Of a DNA stretch of 64,000 bases, positions 50,101 through 59,700 are shown in pieces; position 1 is the stretch's first letter, and each line of letters starts with the position of its first letter. The notes under the pieces were generated by a model, which had not been told where the DNA came from, did not search any database, and saw only the letters and a list, made by a program, of their open reading frames with translations. The position numbers were made by a program, and so were the translations under genes. The DNA comes from Aricia agestis (taxonomy: Eukaryota; Arthropoda; Insecta; Lepidoptera; Lycaenidae): contig NC_056408.1 of assembly GCF_905147365.1 (NCBI RefSeq), forward strand, positions 6,386,001 to 6,450,000. The letters run 5' to 3'.

Positions 50101-50858
50101 GCTAGAGATTTTAATGCGCTCATCCACTCAGCCACTATGTATATATAAAAAAATAAGATATAATAAATAAATAAATAAAAATCACAATCTCAAAAAAAAT
50201 TGGGAATTTTTAGAATATGGTAATTGGCAACACTGAACATCAAGCGGTACTCCGATCCGAATTTTCAGGTTTATATTATTTTTCTGTGCTTATGACGATT
50301 TATATAATATTTACTGATGGTATGTGATGCCAGTATCTTTATTGTTTCTTGTAGTGTTAAGTCTTACTACGCAAACTGGCATTTTGCTACGGACGTAACT
50401 TAAAATTTCGAAAATTATCGACACATCACCTCACCCGAAGCTTGCGACGCGACTGGCGCGGTTACGCCCGATGTGGCGTATGATTTGTTGCCGCATTTTT
50501 CAAGTTCTCCGACGGTATCTAGTCGTAGCGCACGCGCGAGACCAATCATTCATCTAAGATTTTCATTTTAATCTTTCGAAACTAGCAAATTAATAAAAAT
50601 ACATCTCTATTCTTTCAGGCTAGTGACGCGTATCTTCAAATGGCGATCGGTAATGCACCATGGCCTATCGGAGTTACTATGGTCGGTATCCACGCGCGTA
50701 CGGGACGTGAGAAAATTTTCTCCAAAAACGTAGCCCACGTGATGAATGATGAAACACAGAGAAAGTACATCCAAGCCCTGAAACGACTGATGACTAAATG
50801 CCAAGAATATTTCCCTACTGATCCGTCTAGATGTGTTGAATATAGTACGACCAAATAA
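38162..50858 (+). CDS. PRP18: Pre-mRNA-splicing factor 18 (PRP18), 7 exons, 343 residues
   Basis: Nuclear splicing factor that acts with SLU7 and U5 snRNP in the second step of splicing. Exons: 38162-38224, 38316-38442, 38699-38871, 39247-39327, 39637-39771, 40264-40476, 50619-50858; phases agree. The N-terminus [17 protein letters not shown] is the family start. A PRP4/PRP18-type helical motif follows ([20 protein letters not shown], about residues 79-98). The C-terminal PRP18 domain ends with very conserved stretches ([48 protein letters not shown]). Length nearly equals the human 342. The last intron is about 10.1 kb because of inserted mobile DNA; the others are short. The stop codon TAA lies within an AATAAA at 50855-50860. 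Confidence 0.96.
38989..39163. mobile_element. Fold-back MITE in PRP18 intron 3
   Basis: Left GGCCTGGCTAAACTGGAATG and GAGCGGCGAG are mirrored at the right by CTCGCCGCTGCCATTCCGG and TAGCGTGGCC. The arms are about 80 bases. Confidence 0.8.
39928..40165. repeat. Perfect palindrome and adjacent TIR pair in PRP18 intron 5
   Basis: CACAGCTGCGATTCTTATTT and its mirror meet at 39955. Further right, TCTGGCTAGCGAAAGATGA at 40008 is mirrored by TCATCTTTCGATAGCCAGA at 40145. Confidence 0.75.
40552..41540. repeat. Cluster of interspersed repeats in PRP18 intron 6
   Basis: A plus-strand copy starting CTAGCTGTTGCCCGCGACTT and ending TTATAATATTAGTATAGAT (40552-41187) abuts a reversed family B copy (41187-41385). 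Another plus copy starts CTAGCGACCCGCCCCGGC at 41390. The first two are tail to tail. Confidence 0.65.
42075..42322 (+). repeat. Tandem 147-bp repeat, second unit split by the BEL/Pao element
   Basis: Unit 1 (42075-42221) and unit 2 (from 42222) share GTGCGTTCAACGGCATTTC through AGTAAATTTTACCAAC. Unit 2 stops at 42322, where the retrotransposon enters, and resumes at 48467-48533 with CTTTTACTAGCTGACCAG. Confidence 0.85.
42323..42559 (-). repeat. 3' LTR of BEL/Pao element
   Basis: 237 bases, GC-rich in one half. A purine-rich tract (AAGGCGGGGAG) precedes it in element orientation. The polyprotein frame ends 15 bases inside it. Confidence 0.92.
42545..47827 (-). CDS. BEL/Pao Gag-Pol polyprotein, 1760 residues, intact
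   Basis: One uninterrupted frame encodes all element functions. Approximate residue positions: gag-like region 1-340 ([19 protein letters not shown]), zinc knuckle and paired cysteines 350-410 ([14 protein letters not shown]), aspartic protease around 474 ([10 protein letters not shown]), reverse transcriptase around 700-900 with [10 protein letters not shown], RNase H around 1062 ([12 protein letters not shown]), and integrase from about 1390 to 1610 with the HHCC region ([16 protein letters not shown]) and ADYAGPV and SDNGTNF. A C-terminal DUF5641-like part ([17 protein letters not shown]) follows. No stop or frameshift is seen. The single gag-pol frame is usual for this group. Confidence 0.95.
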   Translation of the reverse strand: MDRLIRKRSSMKAKLTSFSNYLEILDSCTSLSDLQATELQGRLSKIESLYDEFDQLQVEIELLSEDTDEAFAAREAFEQAYHRLVATGRCFLTRHERKHQLESAGGFGSGSEDTVQQTCKNNFVRLPKIDLPHFDGSYEYWLEFRDTFLSLIHHNNSIDNINKFHYLRACVKGSAVEIIKNMDFKADNYLIAWELLCERYNNSRLLTNNHIQALFNVEPILRESHVALRQLIDVINKNIRALKTLNEPVQQWDTLLLFIMSNKLDIVTGRKWEEFRNTLSTSPTLSQFCSFLSDKADLLETLEDNLNNTTSKTNTNNILTNKQSQNYKSKNYLITTTNKTNTNNNFQLRCPLCSKNHLLFNCESFKSLAVESRIKKANELKVCTNCLRNGHFEKKCKLSNCKYCAGRHNTLLHTDKPDKPFNNPMPKPSDNITLSTNASFIQPTTDINVLLSTAMVKVINEKGKKYDARLLLDNGSTVNFVSSSFCNKLGLSGRGTYSTVTGVNNQTSFSSQSCNLHIESYYGNYSFNISCLILPQITQILPSTPIDISKIPIPTGIQLADPSFYIPSVIDVLVGAEVFWDVILSNRVNLGKNLPILCESRLGWLISGSIGARKSLSYNNNSCDSKNLICNFSQSEINMDLAKFWELDSISSTHSLSTEERACEDSFYKNTRRSDEGHFIVKMPLKLDPSVLGKSYEMAKHRLFSLEKRFQRDQSFKSMYLDFMREYLELGHMSLDTDNDHNDGIVKYYFPHHGVLRESSTTTKLRVVFDGSAKTSTGVSVNDIQMVGPTVQDDLFSILIRFRQHKFIVSCDVEKMYRSIILDESQRSLQKIVFRFDPSESLQTYTLNTLTYGTASAPYLATKCLVSLADKASNDKVKSSIQRDFYIDDYISGGDTISETIDLCKEVIGILSSAKFNLRKFQSNSPEILKSIVHNQENVNNFLDLSRNNLNLSTKTLGVNWLSDIDCLSFRINIDKHKNITKRYILSVISQIFDPLGLVGPCILEAKIIMQRLWINKSDWDETITGEIAHQWHSFANALSSLNNLRISRCVFSSDAVTREVHIFSDASERAYGACLYIRTVDRYGNIKVSLLTSKNRIAPIKPTTIPRLELCGALLGTRLCTKVKSALTININRFIFWCDSSIVLGWLSTPVNQLKPFVKNRVCEIQESTLGCEWRYVPSKANPSDLVSRGMSADQIIDSSLWWESSPFLSQNETYWPKLPTDPAKQDLPDISNHISLNISSDSSNQLHNNNENRLHDYTLIHNLIEKYSNLKYLQRIVAYLQRFIYNLKHKNKKIKGLLTYDELKNSLTHIILAGQQQMFPEEYIILKAGGLLPRKNKLNNLSPFIDNSNIIRVGGRLNNSPYDYNVKHPILLCSKHKLTKLIFESQHVSLLHAGPQLLLANIYQNYWPAGGRNLAKSIVHKCLKCFRYRAENLQPVMGQLPAVRSKLEFPFLHCSADYAGPVLIADRKGRGCKLTKSYLCIIVCLATKAVHLELVTELTKQAYIAALNRFIARRGKPRSILSDNGTNFVGAANELSSFLQEPDIPSEFANEGIEFSFVPPYTPHFNGIAEAAVKSTKHHLKRLLQQTHFTYEELATCLTQIEAVLNSRPLTPLSSDPHDFSVLTPAHFLIGRSLTSVPQARAPDGNITSLQRYQRVARIKDHFWTRFQLEYISTLQKKTKWHTSHGAISVGTLVLIRDKDVPPLCWLLGRVVHLHPGADGVTRVADINTRKGIIRRAFNAICPLPIEDTSRRGACSRP
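48225..48461 (-). repeat. 5' LTR of BEL/Pao element
   Basis: Same 237 bases as the other LTR with no difference seen. Confidence 0.92.
49335..49960 (+). repeat. Interspersed repeat family C, second copy
   Basis: AACCGGCCAAGTGCGAGTTG at the start and CTACGGAACCCTAAAAA at the end, with a GGACAGACAGACAGAC block; lies within the TIR element. Confidence 0.75.
50010..50140 (-). mobile_element. Degenerate tRNA-derived SINE
   Basis: TTTAAGATTTTTATTATA and CAGGAACTTTGAAAACT match the SINE body at 10281-10606. The tRNA-like head is decayed (CATCCACTCAGCCAC). Confidence 0.55.
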
Positions 50859-50860
50859 AT
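50855..50860 (+). terminator. Poly(A) signal overlapping PRP18 stop codon
   Basis: AATAAA includes the TAA stop at 50856-50858. A further AATAAT at about 50927 could serve instead. Confidence 0.5.
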
Positions 50861-51336
50861 ATTTTTGCGTATTCAGTCTTTTATTATCAAGAGCATATGG
50901 TTATTACTTATTAATAGATACAGGTAATAAATAATATACAGCAGCTAGCGCCCGCGCCAGCCAGAAGCCAATGGGCGCTTAACTAGATTGAAACATGTTT
51001 AGACAGCTAACACACAACAGCTACAATTATAAATTATAATTATTGTTTTTTACTGCTGTTGATTAATACAGTAATTCCAGGTTCATTCAGGTCCTTTAAT
51101 GTAAGATATTAGTAAACTAGCACTAAGTATAATATAATAAATTCGAAGTACTTCATCCTAATTCCTATAGTAGGAAGCCCTACTATCAGTACTTCCCCTC
51201 CTTTTACTATGCCTACTGTGTATAATAATTATAAGTCTTTGGCGCTAACACAAAGACTGTTCCTGTAATTGCGAACTTTGCGATGCTCGGATTTTTGATA
51301 CCTTTTTCCCAAACTTTTTCCTTTCGTCAGAAGTCA

Positions 51337-52128
51337 GCGGGGCTAAAATGGTCGCTTTGGAGAATCATTTTTTTTTTTATTAAATAAGGGGGCAAACGAG
51401 CAAACGGGTCACCTGATGGTAAGCAACTAACGTCGCCCATGGACACTCGCAACATCAGAAGAGCTGCAGGTGCGTTGCCGGCCTTTTAAGAGTGAATACG
51501 CTCTTTTCTTGAAGGTTTGCAGGTCGTATCGGTCCGGAAATACTGCTGTTGACAGTTCATTCCAGAGTTTTACAGTGCGCGGCAGAAAGTTACGCGAAAA
51601 ACGCAATGTGGAAGATGAATTATATGAATCATAATATGATTATTATTTTTTTTAATCGCAAAATGCAAGTCTGCTTGCAATTCATGTCTATACTTAAAGT
51701 AATTCGTACTAATTTAACATTAATTGTCAGTTTGACCGTTTTGACAATTTATTTGCTGAATTGATTGAGAGGAATTGCTAAATGTGACCATTGTGACCAT
51801 TTTAGCCCCGCAGAACTCAGCTAAGTGATTAATTTTTAGTGTTACGTAGTATATGACATTATCTTTGTGATTAGTGAAAGCAAAATTAAAAAATAAATAT
51901 GTCAGTGGAGTTCTGAAGAAGAAGAAGAATACCTGCGTGACTAAAATGGTAACATTTAGCAATTCCTCTCAGTCAATTCAACAAATGAATTGTCAAAACT
52001 GACAAATGTCAAATTAGTACGAATGACTAGACATGAATTGCAAGCAGACTTGCATTTTGCGATTTTAAAAAAATGAATCATATTATGATTCGTAATATGA
52101 TTCTCCAAAGCGACCATTTTAGCCCCGC
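51337..52128. mobile_element. Fold-back TIR element interrupted by a LINE fragment
   Basis: Ends GCGGGGCTAAAATGGTCGC and GCGACCATTTTAGCCCCGC. The long inverted arms (for example GCAAAATGCAAGTCTGCTTG with its mirror) leave a centre of about 140 bases. The left arm is split by the LINE piece at 51368-51608. Confidence 0.85.
51368..51608 (-). mobile_element. LINE 3' end (reverse transcriptase C-terminus plus tail)
   Basis: The minus strand encodes [15 protein letters not shown] and [16 protein letters not shown], the C-terminus of a Jockey/CR1-like reverse transcriptase. Next comes a tail GGCCGGCAACGCACCTGCAG ... CCCTTATTTAATAAAAAAAA. This tail is the same as the 3' half of the SINE-like family. 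Confidence 0.8.
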
Positions 52129-52257
52129 AGGGAGTTTTGCCGGTAATGTGAAATGGTGATGTTGTGTTTTTTAAATATTATTTTCCTAAAATTGTGTTAT
52201 CTGGGTTTTTAATGTGTAATATCAGTAGGATATTAACCATTAGATATTCGTTATCGT

Positions 52258-53315
52258 CAGTGGTCGGCGTAGGTAGTGCCATCCCGCGGGATTCGTTAAT
52301 CGCGGCATAACGTGGACATGCCTCTCAATCCCGCGATTTTGGGATTCGCATTGAAATAATATATAATCGGAAATACATTCAGAATTTGATATTGAAACAA
52401 CAAAATATATTGTGACAAACGTAAATAAAGAAATAATTTGTTAGTTTTTTATTTATTTATCATAATTATAAGTTTTATATGATATTAACAAATAAGTAAA
52501 AAATTAACAGAAATGTGATTATATTTATTTGGATATAAGTAGTATATCGTAGATCACTTTCAGGCTTGCCTGTGTTACCTGCAAATAATTTGATTGTTTA
52601 ATTATAAAAATCCATTTAATGTTTATCAAATATTGACTTTCTTTTAAAATATATTTAAACAACAATAAACAATAATGAATTTGCTTAGTGGCACCGTTAA
52701 ACATTCGACGCAAACAACCGAGCGATCATTCGCAGGCAACACAGGCAAGCCTGAAAGTGCTTTACGATATACTACTTATATCCAAATAAATATAACATTT
52801 TTTGTTCTTTTCGTCTGTTATGTGTGGATGGGATATTTTGGACTCACGCGCAAAAAAAATGCTACACACAGAACAACAAGCCATGCGCTACTCGCAAGTG
52901 TCTGCTTGCTGTGTGCGGAGTGCGGGCCACCCCGCACCCCGCACACGTCTTGCTCCTGCGGTATTAAATAAATATGGATTATAATTAAAAAGAAAGAGTT
53001 ATGTTTAGTTAATAAATAATAGATATCGATTTTGACGCGTAATCTTTTTTTTTCATACTGGCAACTAAGCAAAACATGGCTGAAGAAATATTAGACGTAG
53101 AAAAACGTTTAGTGACTCATTTATTTAGGCCTTTTTTATCCGGCGAAATTATGACTGAAAACTCGTTTTTTTTTCATTAATTGTAAAGTAAATACTTGAT
53201 TATTCGCGATAATTCGGAACGCGGGATTTTATCCCGCGATCCCGGAGGTATGTCCATGTTCACATATACAATTGAGGTCATTCACCCTAAATGGCACTAC
53301 CTACGCCGACCTCTG
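52258..53315. mobile_element. hAT-type non-autonomous DNA transposon, 1058 bp
   Basis: Terminal repeats CAGTGGTCGGCGTAGGTAG and, mirrored at the right, CAGAGGTCGGCGTAGGTAG. The 8-base target duplication GTTATCGT is at 52250-52257 and 53316-53323. CAG ends with 8-base duplications are the hAT pattern. A second inverted pair (CAGGCTTGCCTGTGTTACCT at 52561 with its mirror near 52750) forms a loop inside. No transposase is seen. Confidence 0.9.
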
Positions 53316-53548
53316 GTTATCGTGCACGAGTGTGGGAAAGTGATGTAATTAACCAGAAACGTGCTCTTTTGTGTTCCCTCCAAAACTCCATAAAAAGTTT
53401 CAGTAAAGCGTTTACCACTTAATTACTGAATCGATCGACTTGACTTCTTGACTGTATTGACTTTATTAACTTTATTGATTTTATACTTAGACTTTGACTA
53501 GACTTTAGACCTGACTAACCTGACGATAATACAGAAAAAAGAATATTG

Positions 53549-53558
53549 CTTTCCCGCC
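53549..53558 (+). promoter_or_regulatory. Putative E2F site upstream of MCM9
   Basis: CTTTCCCGCC matches the E2F consensus TTTSSCGC and lies about 190 bases before the MCM9 ATG. E2F control is known for MCM genes generally; here it is inference. Confidence 0.45.
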
Positions 53559-53745
53559 ATAATATTATACTCGACACTGGCCATGGTCATAGCCGAAGTG
53601 CCATTATAAGAAAAAAAAAAGAATATATATCATTTGACATTTCACATTTGCCATTTGTCAAACAAACAAAACTTTGTTTTGAAAAGCTGTGAATTCTGTT
53701 TCTACGTTAGTTTATTAGAAAAACAATAAATATTATGATTAAAAA

Positions 53746-56700
53746 ATGTTTTTAAAATATGTTTTAGAGTTCCACTTGCAAGAATGCCTAAAAATAATTT
53801 CGACTGAAGATAACCTAGGATATTACGCGATAAAAATTGAGTATGGGTTTTGTCTTTTTATTTTTTATTAAATGCCCGTGACTCTTAGTTTTTGTTCAAC
53901 TGTTATATCTCTTTTTAGTTTCTTGAAGCTTTTCGAGACGTATCCTGAAGTAGGCGATAAGGTTTTAGGAAATCCTATACACTTCTTGCCAAGTTGCAGT
54001 GAAGACTTGGTAAGGGCCCAGAAGAATATACTAACAAAGAAACAATATAAAGATTTAATATCGGACCTAGCTTATACTTCTTTAAAGAAAAACGTGACTG
54101 CTCGATTTTTTGGCCTGCCAGTATGCCCAGAGTTACACAGAACAGTTTTTCCCAAGAATTCAGATATAGGAAGCTTTTTGAAAATTTCTGGTGAGTTTTT
54201 TTTTAACTGGTTAATGATGTAAACAGTCTAAACTCTTCATTCAATCATAATAAAATTACTAATTAACCCATCAATCGTGGAATAACGAGACACAATAGCT
54301 TATCTATAGTTATCACGGCTGGATGCGGCCGCTTAGAGCTTCATGAATTAAGTGTAGTCAATACCTTGTTCTTGGGAATGGCAGACATAATAGATTTTCT
54401 ATTGTTATGCGGTAGCCAGGTGCCGCTTGGGGATTGATGGGTTAAAAGAATTCAAACATGACATGTTACATTCTGTGATGCTTATCCAGATTAGATCTTA
54501 AATCTTTATGATTTGCTAATACTTAAGTATATTGTAACATAATATGAATAAATATAAATTTCAATAAGTAACCCTTTGCTTAAAAATTTTCAGGGACAGT
54601 TGTAAGAATAACACAGTCAAAAATGTTGGAGTACAAAAGGATGTATGTGTGTGTAAAATGTAAATATGAAATGATTGTTGAGGCAGACTTTGAAAGCAGT
54701 TACATATTGAAAGCACCTACAAAGTGTGCAAACCCAAGCCCAAAATGTAAATGTACAATATTCAATCAGTTCAATCTCGTATCGAGAATACATTGTAAGG
54801 ATTACCAAGAAATAAAGTTACAAGTAAGTTTTCATAATTGAACACCTTATCAATTGTGGAAAAAGGAAAGAATCAATATTTTGTAAAAATTAAAGATTTA
54901 ATCTAGAATTTCCTTATTGTTCTGGCATGGAATAGCAGTTTGATATTAACAAATCTTTAAAATTTAAAATTACAAAAAATTTCAGGAGCAAGTAAATAAA
55001 TTGACAATTGGTACAATACCAGGGTACATGACTGCTGTGCTTGAGAATGATCTCGTTGACTCCTGCAAACCTGGTGATGATGTGACTATTTGGTATGTTT
55101 TGTATTGATGCTTTTTTGGTGTGGACTTCGATGAAAAAAAAACATAAAAAAATAAATAATAAGGAGCAAAAAAGACAAAAAAATCACATTGGTTGTATCA
55201 GAACAGGGGTTCTGAATTCTGATACAACCAATGTGATTTTTAAAATTAAATAAATATTATTTTAATTTTGTTTTTAGTATTTCTTATTAGTGCCAATAGA
55301 AATACCTGTAAAAAATTCAGCTGTTTAGCTATCATGGTTCTTATTATACAGCCTGGAGAGAGACAGATTGACAGACAGACGGACAGATAATGAAGTCTTA
55401 GTAACACCCTACCCTTTGGGTATAGGACCATAAAGTATATTAAACCAATTCCTTCTAAAAGAAGAATCTAAACTAGGTTAGTTTGAACCTTCTAATTTCT
55501 AGATATTATGTTACTAACCAAATTCTTTATTTTTCCAGTGGAATAGTCCGTCGTCGATGGAAACCGTGTTCCGCTGGGCAAAGGACGCGAGTAGAACTGG
55601 TGTTTGAAGCCAATTTCGTTGAAGTGAGCAACGCCAAGAGATCTGAAGTTATTGCTTCATCGCCAGACATCAAGGACTGTTTCAACGACTTCTGGGCAAA
55701 ATACCAACATCTTCCCTTGAAGGGTAGAGATGAGATTCTGGCTACTGTTTGTCCACAGGTAAAATATACAATAACTATGCCCGTAACTTCGTTGCGCCAA
55801 TAATCATTTACTAGCTATTTGACCGAGCTTTGCTCGGTATTCGAAATTAAATGACATTTTCTAAAAATGATTCCTAGCTAGATCAATTTATCATCCCCGA
55901 AACCCCCTATATACTAAATTTCATGAAAATCGTTGGAGCCGATTCCGAGATTCCAATTATATCTTTAAACGAGCAATTCTTGTATATATATATATTTATA
56001 ATTGGAATCTCGGAATCGGCTCCAACGATTTTCATGAAATTTAGTGTATAGGGGGTTTCGGGGGCGATAAATCGATCTAGCTAGGAATCATTTTTAGAAA
56101 ATATCATTTTATTCGTGTTTTATCGAATACCAAAGCAAAGCTCGGTCAAACAGCTAGTATATATATATACAAGAATTGCTCATTTAAAGATATAAGATTT
56201 CGCGAAAACCGTACATTTTTTCGGAATAAAAACTTTTCCATGTCGTTCCCTGGGACTCAATGTATCTCCTTACCAAATATCAGCAGAATGTGAAGAGATG
56301 ACAAACAGACAGACACACTTTCATACTTTTAATATTAGTATGCAATTTAACACTTTTCCCGGAAAAATGTAGAACCCGCGCGATAAACGAATTTTGGCGC
56401 AACAGAGTTGCGGGCGTCATCTAGTTTAAATATAAATCTCTATCAAAAATGTTGTATGTACCTTCGAAGAAATTGATTCATAGGCAGTTGACGGACCTAC
56501 GTCATTTGGTTGAGTTATGTCAATTCAATATTATAGTTGGGGAGGGGAAGAGGGGAGTAGGAGGAGGAGTTTCGGGAGTAGCTCGAGCGTGTTTATGCTT
56601 GCATAGGCTTCCGACATGTGTCTAGTTATCATGCTATAGAAATCAGATTTCTCAGGTGGTTTTTTATCAGCTTTACCTAATGTACAAAATCTACTACGTC

Positions 56701-59700
56701 TCCATAACGCTCGAGTGACTACAAAAATGGCACCCTCCCCTCTTCTACTATTAGTCGCGATCTGTCGGCTGGGTTTGACATAACGCGACCAACTTACGTC
56801 TAGGCGGTAGGTCCGCCAACTGCCTATGAATCTTCTCTGATAGTACTTAGAAAACATTATTTTTATATTGATTTTTTTTATATTTCATATTGCAGGTATA
56901 TGGACTTCACCTGGTTAAGTTGGCGATACTGTTGTCTGTTATAACAAGTGCCAACCACGACATACAAGGAGACAAAGTGACTAAAGATGATGAGAACTAT
57001 GCAAGCCATGTCAGAGAGCAGTGCCATTTGCTGCTGGTTGGTGATCCAGGTATAATGACTGATTATATTTTTGATATAATGGTGAAGTGACAGCAGTAAG
57101 ATGCGAACTTAGGCAATGTTTTTCCAGGCACTGCCAAGTCCCAGCTGCTAAAGGCGGCTGCGGAGTTGACACCTCGCTCAGTGTTCACTACAGGCGCGGG
57201 GAGCACGCTAGCTGGTCTAACGTGTGTGGCGTTACGGGTAAGTTAAAGCTGCGCGTCCACTGGATCAGAAGCGGAGCGTACGGATTTGTTGCTTTGTATT
57301 GATTTCTATGGTACTGCGTCCACTGTATCGGCATTTCAGCGCCTGAGACCGGTATTTATGCCGATCACGTCATCCGCAGTGAACGCGTCATTCGGATTCC
57401 GAAGGTTTCAAGTTCTGACGCGTTTACGACGACGCGACGGCTATACATAAATACTTTTTCACGATGAATGACGATATTTTAATTACTTAAGTGGAAAAAT
57501 ATGAAGAACTTTACAATCTAAAACATCAACATTATTATAACCAACTGAGGAGAGACAATATTTGGGATGAAATTGGGCAAATAATGATGAAAATGTATGA
57601 AATTCTCCGAAAATTAATCTTTTTGAGTTTATAGAATCAATTCTTTCGTTTCCTCTTGTTTCTCTTTTCCTCTTCTGATAAAATACAGCTAATTACAACA
57701 ATATCCTCATCACTCTTCTCCATGAAAATGCACGTTAACAGAATATGACGGATGCTGAATGCGAATGCAGTGGACGCACCCCATCGGCATTTCGTAAATG
57801 ACGACGCTCCGTACGCTTTGATTCTGATCCAGTGGACGCGCAGCTCTACTCTTTATTTTGTGCTTTAATCAAAGTTCAGCTCAGGATGCATGCGGCTGGT
57901 ATGACCCGCCCAGTCCCACTTTAAATTTGCACCTTTCATGCCGACGTCTTTAACACCTGTTGTGGAGCGCAGCATGCTATTTTTTATTCGGTCAGCTGGT
58001 CTTGCACTTAATATGCTGCGCTCCATTGCTCTTTGACAAACCCCGAGCTGGGACCTTTGCGACTCTATCAATGACAAGCCTTAGCATATTTTTTTATAAC
58101 ACAAGCTACTTTGACTATTCTGCAGGAGGACGGAGTGTGGCAGCTGGAGGCGGGCGCGCTGGTGCTGGCCGACGGCGGCGTGTGCTGCATCGACGAGATA
58201 GCGCACCTGCGGGAACACGACAAGATGGCCATGCACGAGGCCATGGAGCAGCAGACTATATCCGTGGCCAAGGTGGGTGTATGGCAGTCAACGTGTCGTG
58301 TGCCTAATAAGTGACCAATAAAAAATTATTTTGCTACAGGACGCTCTTTGATTGGACATAAACATTTTTTTTTTTTTAATGAAATAAGGGGGCAAACGAG
58401 CAAACGGGTCACCTGATGGAAAGCAACTTCCGTCGCCCATGGACACTCGCAGCATCAGAAGAGCTGCAAGTGCGTTGCCGGCCTTTTAAGAGGGAATAGG
58501 GTAATAGGGGAGGGTAGGGAAGGGAAGGGAATAGTTGAGGGTAGGGAAGGGAATAGGGTAGGGGTTAGGGGATTGGGCCTCCGGTAAACTCACTCACTCG
58601 GCGAAACACAGCGCGAGCGCTGTTTCACGCCGGTTTTCTGTGAGAACGTGGTATTTATCCGGTCGAGCCGGCCCATTCGCGCCGAAGCATGGCTCTCCCA
58701 CGTACATATCGTCGTCTTAGTTATCAAAATGCGTAACTCCATTCATTCAACTCCACTTCACATGGGGATGCTAGATGTACCATCGAAGAAATTGATTCAT
58801 ATGCAGCAGGCACAGACGGACCTACATCATATTTTGATTGGCTTATGTCAGTCCAATGTTAGCTGCATAAAGTTAATATTATACAGTCTGTCAAAAAAGT
58901 CATGAAATTAAAAAGTGGCAACATCGTAGTGTCATCCCTTTCATCAATCTAAGAAAAAAGGAATGACACTACGATGTTGCCACTTTTTAATTTCATGACT
59001 TTTTTGACAGACTGTACCTAGCGGAATAGAGAAACAAAGGCCTAAGCAAGAGAGATGTCACTATCAGTAACACTGCGGGGTAAAAAGAGACGTGTGATAC
59101 ATGACATACATGACAGCTACAGCACTCTGTCACAATAGACATAACTACCAGTAGTTCGACTGCAAAGAAACGGACAGGTTTCAATATCTGTCAAATTCGT
59201 CGGGTTTCACTAGGATTATGAACGGAATGTGCCTCGTGCTGGCTGATATAATTTATTTTTAAATATTCAAAACAAAGATTTCAAAATTGGATTCTGACAA
59301 TTTTAATCGCATGTGCGGTGTGCCAAAACACAAACAACAATACGACCAAAGAGGAACACGTCCAGCGAATATGTCATAGTTTTAAATTTGTAGGTAACAA
59401 ATTTACAACCCTAGCGACGATTTTCGTGATAATTACGTCAAATTTAAATATTTCAACATTAGTTCTAAGTCGGCATACTCTATCATTCTGTCTACTCTGA
59501 CTCTGTTTTTGACGTCAATTCGGCACGTGCCGCACGTTGACAATTTAATCTCATAGAAATCATAAGTGTATACGTACACATATTTTTACACACAGATGAA
59601 ACCAATATCGGTTTCGTTTGACAGCTCGAGATTGTTGCTCTATTCCGCTAGGTATATTAACTTTATGGTTAGCTGTGACCGGTCCGGTTTGACGTAACGC

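Larger units (their letters stand above)
48921..50566. mobile_element. 1.6-kb TIR element in PRP18 intron 6
   Basis: TTAGATAAATGATTGGTCTC with CGACTAGATACCG at the left is mirrored at the right (CGGTATCTAGTCGTAGCG ... GAGACCAATCATTCATCTAA). The interior holds a family C repeat (49335-49960) and a degenerate SINE (about 50010-50140), so it has collected later insertions. No transposase seen. The right end stops about 50 bases before the last PRP18 exon. Confidence 0.75.

Noticed and set aside
57865..58314. Overlapping open frames around MCM9 exon 8
   Set aside because: They are out-of-frame readings of the GC-rich exon and its flanks.
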